DNA of 64,000 bases, from positions 42,249,653-42,313,652 of the forward strand of contig NC_065572.1 in the NCBI RefSeq assembly GCF_937616625.2, in the 5' to 3' direction. Shown here in pieces: positions 36,833 through 49,361 of this stretch. The notes under the pieces were generated by a model. It searched no databases. It saw nothing but the letters and a program-made list of their open reading frames with translations, and was not told the DNA's origin. The position numbers and the translations under genes were made by a program. The DNA is from Mercurialis annua (Eukaryota; Streptophyta; Magnoliopsida; Malpighiales; Euphorbiaceae). The first letter of the stretch is position 1. Every line of letters starts with the position of its first letter.

Positions 36833-39800
36833 TAAAAATTCGTCCTCGAATTTTCATATACTCTTCTTACCTTAATCTCATTTATATCTAGAATTCTTAT
36901 TCATAGTAGGAATACCGTGTTCGTCTTATGACATTAGTTAGCGCAAGGAATCGTTATCCTATTTTCTGTACTTCTTGCACTTTGATGTCAATTATTATTG
37001 ACAATCTATCTTCGATCTCTTCTCTTTATTTTACAACACAATTCATGTGTTTGACATTTGTTACTATAAACTCTTATAGTCGTAATTGAACTTTCAGTTC
37101 CTTATTGATGTTCAATGATAGCTTACCTTAATAATATCTTGTCCATTCTCCTTAATGGTTACACCATACTTGTCTTACGGTATTTGTTGGTATGTGGAAT
37201 CGTTATTCTAATCCTTGTACCTCTGGTGCAATGACATTACTATAAATGTCAGACCTTTCTTGATATCGTATTTCTAATCCATAGTGTCTCTAGAAGTCAC
37301 TTGTTATCGTCATCCCTTGACGGTCTTCTCTACTCACTTATTGTTAGCAGAGTTTCTTAAATTTACATTACTTGAATTACTTGTTCTAAGTAATTGCCTT
37401 ACTTTCAAGTTGTAAGTCACTTTCGTAGTATATCCTTATCAATAGCTACAAGTGTTATCTATACTACTTCGATACGTCTTTTGATGTATCGTTATCCTTT
37501 CATATCCTTAACAACTCGTTCTACGTTGGTCTATAAACCCGTAGATAACTTATGCTTGGAGTTATTGAGGTAATGTCTTTAGATTTCTATAATAACTCTT
37601 TATGAGTACTTTTATTCACGACGTATTCTTGTCGTTGTCTTACATATCATTCTTTATTTCCGCATCTCCAATCGTCACATCTCTAATTATCGTCGATAAT
37701 CTTAAGGGTTGTTTACATTGGATTACTTCAGTATCCAATGTATTAACGTTCACTAATACTTATGGAATTCCTTATGGAATGCATTCCCACACTGACATTT
37801 ATTCTGTCAGCACAACTAATATCAGGCCCAATTATCATACTCTTTTAACACTTCTTAATCCTTATGCGAAATCTATGTCAATTCTTACATTCAGTCTTCG
37901 CAACACCTTCCAAATCTTTTCCTTTATACTATCATGTAGCGTTAAGCTTACTTCTCATTACTATCCACTATCTTGGTATTTCCATTTTTGTCCATATCGT
38001 AGATGTACTCCTTTGTAATCTTTCTTTGATTCCTTATTCTTAGTTAACCAATAGGATAAATAGTCTAAATGCTATGATCCTATGGTATTCCTTTTTGTGT
38101 TCTTTATTCACGCTCTAATCGTGTTTCTTAATCATCTTCTATTGTAGTCCTTGCTTTCCTCTTCATCGTATCTTATATATCGCTTATCACTTACTTTTAA
38201 TATCCACAACATCAATCACTAATAGAGAGTTGTGGCTTTCCTCGTCTAAACTTTTCGATGTAGTGCGTTTCAATCGTATATATATCATTTTATCGTATTT
38301 GTACTATCATCATGGTCGTCTGTAAAGCCAATCATATGTGGGTATCACCTCTATCTCATCTCGTATTCCTGATATTTCTCATTTCAGCACCCTAAACGTC
38401 GATCACCAACCAAATAATGGGTCGCAAATCTTTTGCCTGAATTATCGACGTAGTGCGCTCTCGGTTTCTTACATACCGTTCTTTTGTACTCTTACTGACA
38501 TTTTAACTGTCAGTAAATCACATTCTATGTCTATGTCCTCTTTATCCTTCTTTATTTCCATATGTCTGTGACTATATAGAGTTCTATTTCTCTAATCTCC
38601 TTGTCGATTTTCCATGTGACTTTTCTCTTTTTCTTTTCCTCGATCACTCTTATCGAGTCCCTTTCGTCATACGCAGGTTATCCGTACTTTCCTTTACTCT
38701 GATTAATTTATCATACTCATCATGCACCTTTGGTATTCTCTCGAGCATACACAGAAAGTCAGTGGAATACAGTCCTACTAATAGTGTTCCTTGTGATAAG
38801 GAGCGCATTTGTCTCCTAACCTGATTCAGAGCCACTTGTGCCTGACCGTTGGCTATCTCTGCATCCTCCCTCAGCTTGTGATATTTCCATACACTGGACC
38901 AGAAATGCTTACCCCAGTATTCCTCGACATCGGACTAGTATGATAACTCTTCTTCCTCGAGTCCTCTTCCTGAGGATCCCTTTCTGGGAATGTATCAAAC
39001 AAGTTCGATCGTACTTAATCCTCCAAGGATCATAATCAATTTCCTATATTGATTACGTCATGCACTTTACTTTTCATTTGATCTACTTTGAAGTTCAAGG
39101 TTTAACACTTCACAAACATCCATTACGTTTGTACCTTTTACAACTTACTATCCCGCTTCATACCCGAAATCTTAAGGTGGAAGTTTCAACTCTCAATCCA
39201 CCGATTGCAGTTCTTGTTGTTTGTCTCTTGATCTAAGCACCTTGATATTTTCCGATTATCCTTAACCAGAACTAATGGTAGAAAGAATTTCTCAAATCAG
39301 GTCACAACTTTGACCTATCACTGCTCTAATTGCTCGTCGCAACTACTCATGGATTGAACCTTTTATCGACATCTTGATTGACAATACTGTTTATCCTTCA
39401 TCCGTTCGTTGTATACGAGCATCTTACTTTATCTTTCTAGTGGATCTAGCATACCGCTTGATCCATCAAACTCCTTCAGTCTTATATTATGTATACCATT
39501 ATCAATCTCTATAGGTGTTCCTTTCTTCACGTTGATACTATCTTTATATCCATCGTCTTATCATTGGCACACCATTCCTTATATCAGTCGCTTTTACGGC
39601 TAACTGATTTATAATGACGTTGGGTACTGTGGCACTCCCGATGCCTGTACATTCCCACTTTATCGTGTTAGGTTCCCGTTGACCTTCATCACATTTCTGG
39701 CCTTTGCAGGCCAATTGGACTAGGTTGCATTCACCTTTGTCACCTCGATCTTCTTCTCGCGTCTCGTATACTTTCTGTGCAACAGCACGCGTTCGCGCAG

Positions 39801-41373
39801 TTCTTTGTTCATAGTATAGCGATTATATAAAGGAATACTGACAAATTCCTTAAATATAACACTTACTAATCATCACAACTAATCGTTGTCCACGTACGTT
39901 GGACTTTAGGAATATCTCCTTTTCTTTTTACCTTTTATGATTACGTTGTTTATTGCTAGTCTTCTGAGTGTTCTAACTCATTGTAGACTTAGCAATTTAC
40001 TAAAACATATACTCGCATTGTATATGTTACACACATATATCATCATAGCTATAAGCATTTACGTGGTCAGGATTCAAGAAAATCAGTGTTCCCTAGATTT
40101 CCTTGATTACGTATCATCACTTAAGTCTTGTGAGCATTCCGCTCACATGGACTTAATCAAACATCAAGAGTATTAAAAACATAGCATACATATCATACAT
40201 TGTTAATCAGATATGTTTTACTATCCGAACACATATCTATTATCCTAGTCATATACTAGTATGTCTAATCAAGGCTAAGTTCACTAGCTAGAGGCATAGA
40301 TCCTATGTTCTCACAACTATACGTATTCATTCGCCTCATAGCCTAGATAACAGCTTGCTCGCGAGCATCTCACTTCCGTCTCAGAGTTCTGGTCTAGGTA
40401 TACTCACATTAAAAACAAAACTCTTTGAAAAATCTTTCAAATAAAACGACTCATTTAAAAATTTCATTTAAATCTTAGCAAAATTGTGCACTAGGGTGAT
40501 GACGTCTCTCATCCCCAAGGAGTTGCCACATCTCACCTCTTCGTCTGAACATAATGCATATGATTTCATGTCTTATTAATGCATGTATTGATGTATGTAG
40601 TGATGCATTTCTATCAATGTCGTGGCAATTATCAATGACTATTACGGGTCTAGGCACAATTATGCTTTTAGAATCGTTGAAACAAATAACTTTTAAAAGT
40701 TATAAACTTCGAGTTTTGTAAGTTCTCTATACCTTTAAACTCTGCTTCTGGAAAGTTCCTCAACTTCTATAACTTTGTAGTCTTTCTTCTCACTCTTTCT
40801 GAAATTTCGATCGATCGAATCCAATAACATCTCTCCTACTATCTGATGCTAAACACCCATATATATATAACATCAAATCACATTCACATCAATTATTTTC
40901 TATTCATAGGAGACAATACTTCTCCTAGAAATTTCATTTCAAAAAGCATACTCTTCTTAATCTCTTTCGTCTGACATCGATAGCAAAGCCAACCGATGTA
41001 CCCTATCTGTCTGACATCGATAGCGAAGCCAACCGATGTATCTCATACGTCTGACATCGATAGCAAAGCCAATCGATGTATCGGATATGTCTGACATTGA
41101 TAGCAAAGCCAACCGATGTATCCGATTCAATTCATACAAATCAATCTCTTATCATGCAAGCACATCTTATCGAAAACAAAATTATACGTATATTTATCTC
41201 GTATATACGTGTCACAAGAAACAAGTAAGCATTTCACAAATCAACTTATCATACTTATCTCAAATCAAATCACACTAACGACTTGGATCAGACAAACCCC
41301 AACTCTATAGCTGCAGTAGTTCCTAGGTTACTCAACCAACAAACACATTTTAGCAGAGGTAACTGGACCAACT
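36833..41373 (-). mobile_element. Internal region of element B, no intact genes (non-autonomous type)
   Basis: About 4.5 kb between the polypurine tract and the primer site. I found no reverse transcriptase, integrase, protease or zinc-knuckle motif on the minus strand and no long reading frame. Only 38640-39010 (minus) looks weakly coding: a hydrophilic stretch (FPERDPQEEDSRKK) and then, in another frame, REDAEIANGQAQVALNQ, which could be a decayed gag piece. I do not recognise it. Most of the region is C/T-rich on the plus strand (A/G-rich on the coding strand). Absence of pol with near-identical LTRs suggests a non-autonomous element mobilised in trans rather than one that decayed after insertion. 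Confidence 0.65.
40969..41128. repeat. 40-bp tandem repeat (4 units) in the element B leader
   Basis: Units at 40969, 41009, 41049 and 41089, each with GTCTGACATCGATAGC, AAAGCCAACCGATGTA and a variable last part (CCCTATCT, TCTCATAC, TCGGATAT). It lies 250-400 bp downstream of the primer site in the 5' leader, where packaging or translation signals would be. Confidence 0.9.
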
Positions 41374-41385
41374 GCTCTGATACCA
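41374..41385 (-). promoter_or_regulatory. Primer binding site of element B (initiator tRNA-Met)
   Basis: The minus strand reads TGGTATCAGAGC, matching the 3' end of plant initiator tRNA-Met, four bases after the LTR end GTGACA. This fixes the strand and the LTR boundary. Confidence 0.92.
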
Positions 41386-41389
41386 CAAT

Positions 41390-41929
41390 TGTCACGACCC
41401 AAATTATTGAGCCGAGACCGGCGCTAGGGAATGGGAGTGGTAGCTCCAAAACCCGTAGCAAGCCTAAAACCACTATTAATTTTTCGCATTTAAAATTATA
41501 ATATCATATATAAACCTTTTTAGAAAACTCTTTTACATAATATAATTATAGATATTAAAATATCATATTACAGTTTACATTCAAAACTAACTATTTGAAA
41601 TCCAGATGTCTATCTAATACTGACATCTACTGACTACTGCAGCTCTAGGAACTCATGCTTGTGCAAGTCCAATGACTTCAGGCACAATGGAGATGGTTTG
41701 TCTGATCCGACTCTGCTTACCTGCAAACATCAGAGTGAGGGGTCAGTATTTGGGAAAATACTGAGTGAGTTTGCAAGTTACTTATAGTATTATCAAAATA
41801 TAGCGTTATACGCTTAATACATATATAAATTTATGATATAAGCAAACATTATTAATTTTCAAAGTGTGAGTCCAACTCACTAGATACGGGGACTTCCAGA
41901 CTACACCGTAGCCGAGTGCTCACTCGTAT
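41390..41929 (-). mobile_element. 5' LTR of element B, truncated
   Basis: Only the last 540 bases (minus-strand 3' end) of the LTR remain. They match 34407-34946 up to CACTCGTAT and then change abruptly to unrelated sequence. About 1.9 kb, including the U3 start, is missing, with any target duplication. Confidence 0.9.
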
Positions 41930-42017
41930 AGGGCAAATTAACCACTTAACATGCCAAACAATAAACACTTAACTTTTAAAAGGCCTTGGTTTAAAACCAA
42001 AGCCCTGATACCAAGTT
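41930..42017 (-). mobile_element. Leader fragment of element C with primer binding site
   Basis: An 88-bp scrap between the broken LTR B and LTR C. The minus strand has TGGTATCAGGGC at 42002-42013, one mismatch from the initiator tRNA-Met site, spaced four bases from the LTR end as in element B. It shows that LTR C is a 5' LTR. The rest of element C is absent. Confidence 0.8.
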
Positions 42018-43455
42018 TGTCACGACCCATTATTATGAATCGTGACCGGCGCTAGGGTATGGGTATGGTTGTACCAAAACCCGTAGCTAGCCTTGCGGAA
42101 AACCAATTTATAACATTTAAAAGAATGTACTTGCAGAAAACCACATGCTCGGAGGCAACCGAGACTTCAGCCTAATCTAGCAGTACAGAATAACAGCATA
42201 TATTTAAAGTATGCTTGTCTCAAAATAATCTCCAACAGTATGGAAAAATAATATAATACCATAAACAATGTAACCATGCCAAAGTTGATAAAACAATAGT
42301 TGGTCCAAACCAACAAACACTAATCTAAAATATAAATGTAAGACTATAACATGAATACTTTGATTATACTACTGCGGTCTAAGAGTTTAAAACAGTTCGA
42401 CTCTTTTATTCTGAAAATAAAATAAAAACCTCCGAGAATGAAGAAACGGAGATCGACCAAAGCTCAAATCATAAACCTGGAAAATTTGAGAATACAACGG
42501 GGTCAGATTTACTGAGTAGAGTTTATATAACCATTTACATTTATTAAGTTAAAAACCTTTAAAACGTTTAATAAAACATTTTCGTTATGGATTATCAATG
42601 AAACCCTAAACCACAATTCTAAATCCATTGTCGTGTCGGTGAGACGTATCTCAATAACCGATCCCCGACTATCACTTAATAAATAGTGAGCCCAGGAGAC
42701 GTATCTTCCACCGGTGCTCTCACTAAGGTGAGACGTATCTCAAACCTACCACAATACCATAATCATTACCGGTGCGCACGCAGTCCCGGTGATGCCCATC
42801 GAGTAGCACGTTCCAAATCGAATCCAGAATGCCGAAAACAGTTCAAAAGCTGTTTATACATATACATATACAAAATATAACATTTTTTTAATAAAGAGGT
42901 AAATAGAGATATAAACTCACTGCTTGTTATTCCACGTGAAACTTGACAAGCAATCTAACTCTGGTTCGCCTCAGAAGTACGAACAGTCGACGGGTCTAAT
43001 TAAAATATTAAAATCATAATTAAAATCAGACCCTAACTCTAAAGAGTACTAGACACCACATAGGACTAGCACAAACAACAACACGCCAACGTATAATCAA
43101 ACACATAAGATTAAAACGTATTAAAACTATAACCCAAGTTATAGAAATCGAACCATATAAGTTATATATATTAAATTACGATTCAAGTAATTTATTAAAC
43201 AATTTAATTTAACCCAAGTTAAAATTCATATCAGTGAGTCAGCCGAGTTATTAAAAACTACCAAGCTTCTTCCCACTTGTCGAGCGACCATAGTCTAACC
43301 CAAAACAAAACTTATTAAATTTATGAACCCGAGTTTATAAATTAAAATTCTTTAATAAAATAATTATCTATTTTAAAAATAGAATTCAATATCTTGCAAT
43401 TTAAGTAACCTAAGTTACAACCCAAAAGTTAACCATTTTAAGCTTATAAAAGTTT

Positions 43456-43563
43456 AGGGACTAAACTGTACTTTAGCCAATTAGGGACTAAACTGTACTT
43501 TAGCCAATTAGGGACTAAACTGTACTTTAGCCAATTACGGACTAAACTGTACTTTAGCCAATT
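43456..43563. repeat. 27-bp tandem repeat, four units, in LTR C
   Basis: Four units of AGGGACTAAACTGTACTTTA plus GCCAATT, with one G-to-C change in the last. Exact repetition suggests recent slippage. The corresponding place in the solo LTR at 11205-14188 does not show this array. Confidence 0.92.
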
Positions 43564-44634
43564 AGATACCCGAAAACAAATTAATTACTTTTGTTATAAT
43601 TAAACCAAAGCATAAAGTTTCTAACCCAAAAACTTACTTAATTAAATTATAAAAACGTTCAGGGGTTAAATTGTAATTTAGCCAAATTCGACATTTCGAT
43701 TAAAATTAAATATAATTACCCGAGTAATTAAATTAAATTAAGTTATAAAATATTTAACATAATCAAATTGTCTATTAAATTCAAACTAGTTCAAGTTTTT
43801 ATCGAAACCAAATTCAATAGTTAAAACTAACTTAAAGGATTCAATTGATTTCAATAAAATAATTTGGTGACCATACATGATAATTAACCATCTTCAACAA
43901 TTTGAATACCATCAAGTTCATGCTTCTGCCGCCCATAACAACTCATGGAGGAAAGGTAATCTAATGCTAAGTTTTCACTCCATTTTCTTATAATGAACCA
44001 AACATTAAATCTATATCATGAATCCTACAATTTAATCACAACAATTAATCTTAAAACATAACTTAATTAACAAGAAAAACTCAAGAATAAGTTTCTGTAA
44101 ACGTAGCAATTCACGGCGAATCGAACGGTTTCAATAACGATGATTTATCACGACTCAACAATTCAATCTACATCATATTCATTATAGATTACAAGAATTC
44201 GATCTAAGGCAGCTGAATCAAAACAGAAAAAGAACGGCAGAAAGTAGCAAGAACACGTCGAAATCGAAACGGCGATAAACGAAGAAATCCTTACGTACCT
44301 TATAGATTCCGAAACGTAGGGATCGAAGAGAACGTTGAATCGATGTGAATCGTCGAAGAACAATCAAAATATATCTAAAACATTATGATAGAAATCAAGA
44401 ACCGTATTTTGACGGTATCGTACTTTAAACGAAGAAACAAAGAAGAGTAACGAAGACCTACCGGATTGGAACGAACGGAAGGGATGATGATGGAGTTTTA
44501 GATTCGTTTAGAGGAATGACGGCTGGTTTGATTTGTGATGAAACTATTAGGTTTTGAATGTTATGAGAAACGTGAACAATCACGTAAGTATAAGGGGAAG
44601 GGGCTGAGTTCAGTTGCCGCACAAAGTAGCTTAA

Positions 44635-44739
44635 GTCTCGTACGAGACACTCAGTCTCGTACGAGACTCCTTCAAAAAAACAAAGGGTCTCGTACGAGAC
44701 CATGTGTTTTGTTTAAGGGTCTCGTTTGAGACCCTTAAG
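44635..44739. repeat. Cluster of four palindromes in LTR C (GTCTCGTACGAGAC)
   Basis: The perfect 14-bp palindrome GTCTCGTACGAGAC occurs at 44635-44648, 44654-44667 and 44687-44700. A fourth form, GTCTCGTTTGAGAC (44719-44732), sits inside a longer inverted repeat with CTTAAGG-type outer arms ending at 44739. Confidence 0.92.
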
Positions 44740-44802
44740 CAAAACATAATTTTTTTTTTTTAAATCTCCTCTTTTAAAATTTAACAAACCTAATTAAAAC
44801 TT

Positions 44803-45172
44803 GGGTTTATTCCTAAAAAAATCACGAACTTTACACAAAGTTTCATTTTAATCATGAACTTTAAAAGTTGTCATTTAAAGGCACGAACTTTCATTTTGTT
44901 TCAAATCTATCGCCAAAGTAAAATACGATGTATTTTATCGAACCAAAAATTCCTAATCCTATATACTCTAACTAAAAGATAATAAGAATTAACGTCGATT
45001 TATAATTTGGGTCTTTCATTAATGGTTTATTGAAGAATTTAGTCAACAAAAATACACTGAAACGATAGATTTGAAACGAAATGAAAGTTCGTGCCTTTAA
45101 ATGGCAACTTTTAAAGGTCATGATTAAAATGAAACTTCGTGTAAAGTTCGTGATTTTTTTAGGAATTAACCC
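44803..45172. mobile_element. 370-bp MITE with long terminal inverted repeats and 9-bp target duplication
   Basis: The left end GGGTTTATTCCTAAAAAAAT and the reverse complement of the right end (GGGTTAATTCCTAAAAAAAT) match with one difference. Inverted similarity continues for about 100 bp (to GTTTCAAATCTATCG, with its partner CGATAGATTTGAAAC at 45064). The nine bases TTAAAACTT stand on both sides (44794-44802 and 45173-45181). Nine-base duplications and long inverted ends point to a Mutator-like (MULE) family. The short centre has no gene, so it would depend on a transposase in trans. Confidence 0.88.
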
Positions 45173-45290
45173 TTAAAACTTTAACTAATCCAAATTTACT
45201 CGGACAACAACGAAAACACCGAAATCGAAAACGATTCGGATTTGAACTAATAACTCATCGGAAAATTAGAAATTTTTACGGGGTATTACA

Positions 45291-47050
45291 GTTATGAAAC
45301 AAATCCAAGCGTTTCCCATTTTTAGCAATTTAAGCTAAACATTTACAAACGTTAAGAAACAAATCCAAGCGTTTCAACTTATTAGCAATTGAAGCCAAAT
45401 GTTTACAAACTATACGAAACAAATCCAAACGTTTCAACTTTTTAGCAATTTCAGTCAAACGTTTACAAACGTTTTGAAACAAATCCAAATGTTCCCCTTT
45501 TTAGTGATTTAAGCCAAACGTTCACAAAGGTTATGAACCAAATCCAAATGTTTCACCTTTTTAGCAATCTAAGCCAAACGTTCAAACGTTACGAAACAAA
45601 TCCAAGCGTTTCACCTTTTTAGCAATTTAAGCCAAATGTTTACAAACGTTACGAAACAAATCCAAGCGTTTCACCTTTTTTGCAATTTAAGCAAAATGTT
45701 TACAAACGTTACGAAACAAATCCTAGCGTTTCACCTTTTTAGCAATTTAAGCCAAACGTTTACAAATGCTATAAAACAAATCCAAACGTTTCACCTTTTT
45801 AACAATTTAAGCCAAACTTTTACAAACGTTACGAAACAAATCCAAGCATTTCCCATTTTTTAGCAATTTAAGCCAAACGTTTACAAATGTTAAGAAACAA
45901 ATCCAAGCGTTTCAACCTCTTAGCAATTGAAGCCAAACGTTTACAAACTATACGAAACAAATCCAAGCGTTTCACCTTTTTAGCAATTTCAGTCAAATGT
46001 TTACAAACGTTACGAAACAAATCCAAGTGTTTCCCATTTTTAGCAATTTGAGCCAAACGTTTAGAAACGTTAAGAAACAAATCAAAGCGTTTCAACTTAT
46101 TAGCAATTGAAGCCAAACGTTTACAAACTATACGAAACAAATCCAAGCGTTTCACCTTTTTAGCAATTTCAGTCAAACGTTTACAAATGTTTGGAAAGAA
46201 ATCCAAACGTTTCCCCTTTTTAGTGATTTAAGCCAAATGTTCACAAAGGTTATGAAACAAATCCAAATGTTTCACCTTTTAAGCAATCTAAGCCAAACGT
46301 TCAAACGTTACGAAACAAATCCAAGCGTTTCACCTTTTTAGCAATTTAAGCGAAACGTTTACAAACATTACGAAATAAATCCAAGCGTTTCACCTTTTTT
46401 GCAATTTAAGCCAAATGTTTACAAACGTTACGAAATAAATCCTAGCGTTTCACCTTTTTAGCAATTTAACCCAAACGTTTATAAATGCTATAAAACAAAT
46501 CCAAACGTTTCACCTTTTTAGCAATTTATGCGGATCGTTTACAAACTCTATGAAACAAAACCAAACGTTTCACCTATTTAGCGATTTTAGCGGATCGTTT
46601 ACAAATGTTACGAAACAAAACAAAACGTTTCACCTATTTAGCGATTTTAGCCAAATGTTTACAAACGTTACGAAACAAATTCACACGTTTTCTCATTTTA
46701 TCGATTTCAGCCAAACGTTTAAAATGTTACGAAACAAATCCAAACGTTTCACCTTTTTAGCGATTTAAGCCAAAAGTTTATAAACGTTACGAAAGAAATC
46801 CAAAAATTTCACCTTTTTAGCGATTGAAGCTAAATGTTTACAAACGTTACGAAACAAATCCAAACGTTTCCCATTTTTAGCAATTTAAGCCAAACGTTTA
46901 CAAACGTTACGAAACGAAACCAAGCGTCTCCCCTTTTCAGCAATTTAAGCCAAACATTTACAAACGTAACGAAACAAATCCAATAGTTTCACCTTTTTAG
47001 CAATTTAAGCCAAACGTTTACAAACGTTAGGAAACAAATCCAAGCGTTTC
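45291..47050 (+). repeat. 60-bp satellite array, single orientation (right array, part 1)
   Basis: About 29 units in plus orientation, many with the GCAATTTAAGCC and CCAAGCGTTTC variants. It begins GTTATGAAAC directly after LTR C and is interrupted at 47051 by solo LTR E. Units cluster in a shared longer pattern: 45340-45640 resembles 45840-46300. Confidence 0.95.
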
Positions 47051-49361
47051 TGTAACACCCACATTTGAATATCATATAGTTATGCTCATGCATTTCATTC
47101 ATTTTGACGATTAAGAATAAGTGTCACTCATAAGAATTTACGTGAGCATTTAAACATATGATTGATATATAATTAAATGGAATAATGGGGGTTTGTTCAA
47201 TGCAATAACTATTTAAAATGAATAATAGTAAATATAACGACAAACAAATATATTAGAACTAAATTGTATTGAAAGCACGTCGGTAAAACTTAATTTGTTT
47301 GGTTACCATGAAATGAAATAAACTAAAAGGGTTAAGTTGGAGTTTAATTATATTTCAAGGATTATATTAGATGTTTGTATTGGAAGATAATTGTATGAAA
47401 CTAATTCTATTTTAGTTGAGTGAAACCTTATGTATAAGTTAAATATCACCTCTTTAGCTATATTTTCTTCATTTATCTAAACAAGAGAGAAGGAAGAGTA
47501 AGAAAGTGATGAAAACCTAAATCTAACTCCAGCCATAAGATCAATTACTCTATAATTGAAGTTTGAATCAAGAAAGAAGAAATTTGGTAGGTAATTTAAG
47601 GTGTTTTGGTTGATTAGGTTAGGGTTCTTCATGTTTATGCATGATTCCTGCATATATCCGAAAATTTTGTTTGTGTTGTTTATATCATAAACCGAGTTAT
47701 ACAAGTCCAAATTGATTGATTCTTGATTCTATGGAAACTATAGCCAGTATACTACAATAGTTATTCTTTGTGTTTCATCATTTGAAGTCTTTATGATAGC
47801 CTATTATTCCATAACATTTTGTAGCTGGGTCTGCCTATATAGCCTGATAGGATGTCACCAAAATATGAATATCTCATTGTTTAGAGATCTAATTAAGTTG
47901 GTTCGTTTTGGTATAACTTCACCGAAGGGTTTTATCAAATTGTAATTCTATTGATCTGTGGATCAATTTCAAGACAGGGTATATGTTCTGCCTACTTTGT
48001 AGAATTATGGCTGCAACATTAGCTACTTGTGAAATTGATAAAATGAGATATATATATCCAAATGATACCATTTTTGATTCTATGGATTCTTAAGGATGTA
48101 TACTAAAACTGTTTAGTTTTGACAAAAGACTAATTCTGTCATTTGAATGGTGTATAAGGATAGAACATTTAGGTGTGCACTATGTTTTGACAGTTTAACC
48201 TAGTTGTATTGTAATTTGCATAATCTGGTTTATTGTAATCCAATTGATGTAAATCCAATTGGAAATGAAACTAGACTCAAAGTTTCAGGACTCCTATCAA
48301 TAGTTTAGGATTTGTACCTATTTGAAATTGGTACATGAAATCTGCCTAGCAAAGAAGATTGTTATTACTAGTTTGCCTATTTATATAAATTATCAAAATA
48401 GTTATTCCTTGTGAATAAATTGAGATTTGTATATGTTAATAGGTACTTATAGACCAGAAGTTAATGCAACGGACAAGCCTGGAACTTCACGGGTTTGAGA
48501 CTCGGTGAATTGAGTAAGTGAATAGATAATGTTATACTTGGTATTTACGTTTGTTTGCAATTGCAAGTGTGTGTTGATTTGAGACGTAAATGCGCTTGCG
48601 AATTATGGTTGAATTATTGGTGTAAGTTATGTTTTGGTTTTGAGAATCATGTCATGCTTATGTTTGGATATTCAATGAGAATTAAGATAGTCGTTGGTTG
48701 CCTAATTGGCGATTCGGGCCAACGACGTGAGATTAAGTTATTGGTTGCCTAAAGGGCGATTTGGGCCAATAACGTATGTTGGTTGCCTATATGGCGATTT
48801 GGGCCAACATGAGATTTATGCGCATATTGAATATCCTTCCGTAAGCTTGATGTTGATTGGAAATGTGAGAATATGTTTGGTTTGAATTGAACATTGGATT
48901 ACTATGTTTGTTGTGGTTATTGCGTATGTTGAATGGATAATTGCTTGAGTTATATTTTAGCTACTTGGAATGCTTATGAATGTGTATATTTAGTATGCAT
49001 ACATCTATTTGCTTATTGAGTTGCAGGCTCACCCCTCCGCGTTATTTTTTTTTCCAGGATACAAAGAGTTGCATTGAGTCGACATTTGCATCTGATAGAG
49101 GTTTCAGGTGGGCCAATGGAGAGTTCATTGCACGTGCATATGTTTTGAAGTGTTTATGTGTATAAGATAGATATCAAAACTTTTGTACTAAGAGTTATTG
49201 TATAAAGTTATGTATAAGTGTTTGATGTGAGATATTTTGAATGTTACGGTTATGCAATAAGTTAAAACTTTTGTGTCGTAACATGAAATGTATGAAATGG
49301 ATTATGTTATGTTTGTCATAACATTATGAGTAAATAATATTTAAACTAAGAAGGTGTGGCA
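47051..49361 (+). mobile_element. Solo LTR E (2,311 bp)
   Basis: Starts TGTAACACCC and ends GGTGTGGCA (TG...CA). It is flanked by a perfect five-base duplication GTTTC (47046-47050 and 49362-49366), and satellite resumes in phase. The ends differ from the TGTAATACCCC family, so this is another element family. The TGTAACACCC start is common in plant Ty3/gypsy LTRs and suggests plus orientation, which I could not confirm. Three hairpin repeats lie at 48691-48810. No coding sequence is seen. Confidence 0.88.
48691..48810. repeat. Three diverged hairpin repeats with matched stem changes in LTR E
   Basis: Repeats at 48691-48725, 48737-48773 and 48776-48810 share a core (GGTTGCCTA...GGCGATT.GGGCC). 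Outer arms differ but stay complementary: TCGTTGG with CCAACGA, GTTATTGG with CCAATAAC, ATGTTGG with CCAACAT. Confidence 0.88.

Larger units (their letters stand above)
42018..45290 (-). mobile_element. 5' LTR of element C (3,273 bp, including a 370-bp MITE)
   Basis: The minus strand starts TGTAATACCCCG at 45290, directly after satellite, and ends GGGTCGTGACA at 42018. It shares long blocks with the solo LTR at 11205-14188 (for example around 42674-42730, 42890-42990 and 43028-43070), so the two are the same family. Inside are a 27-bp tandem repeat, a palindrome cluster and a MITE. No coding sequence is seen. Confidence 0.88.

Noticed and set aside
37602..38018. 138-codon plus-strand frame inside element B
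   Set aside because: It is antisense to the element, low in complexity (Ser, Thr, Ile, Phe) and contains no recognisable domain. It lies in a C/T-rich region where such frames arise by chance.
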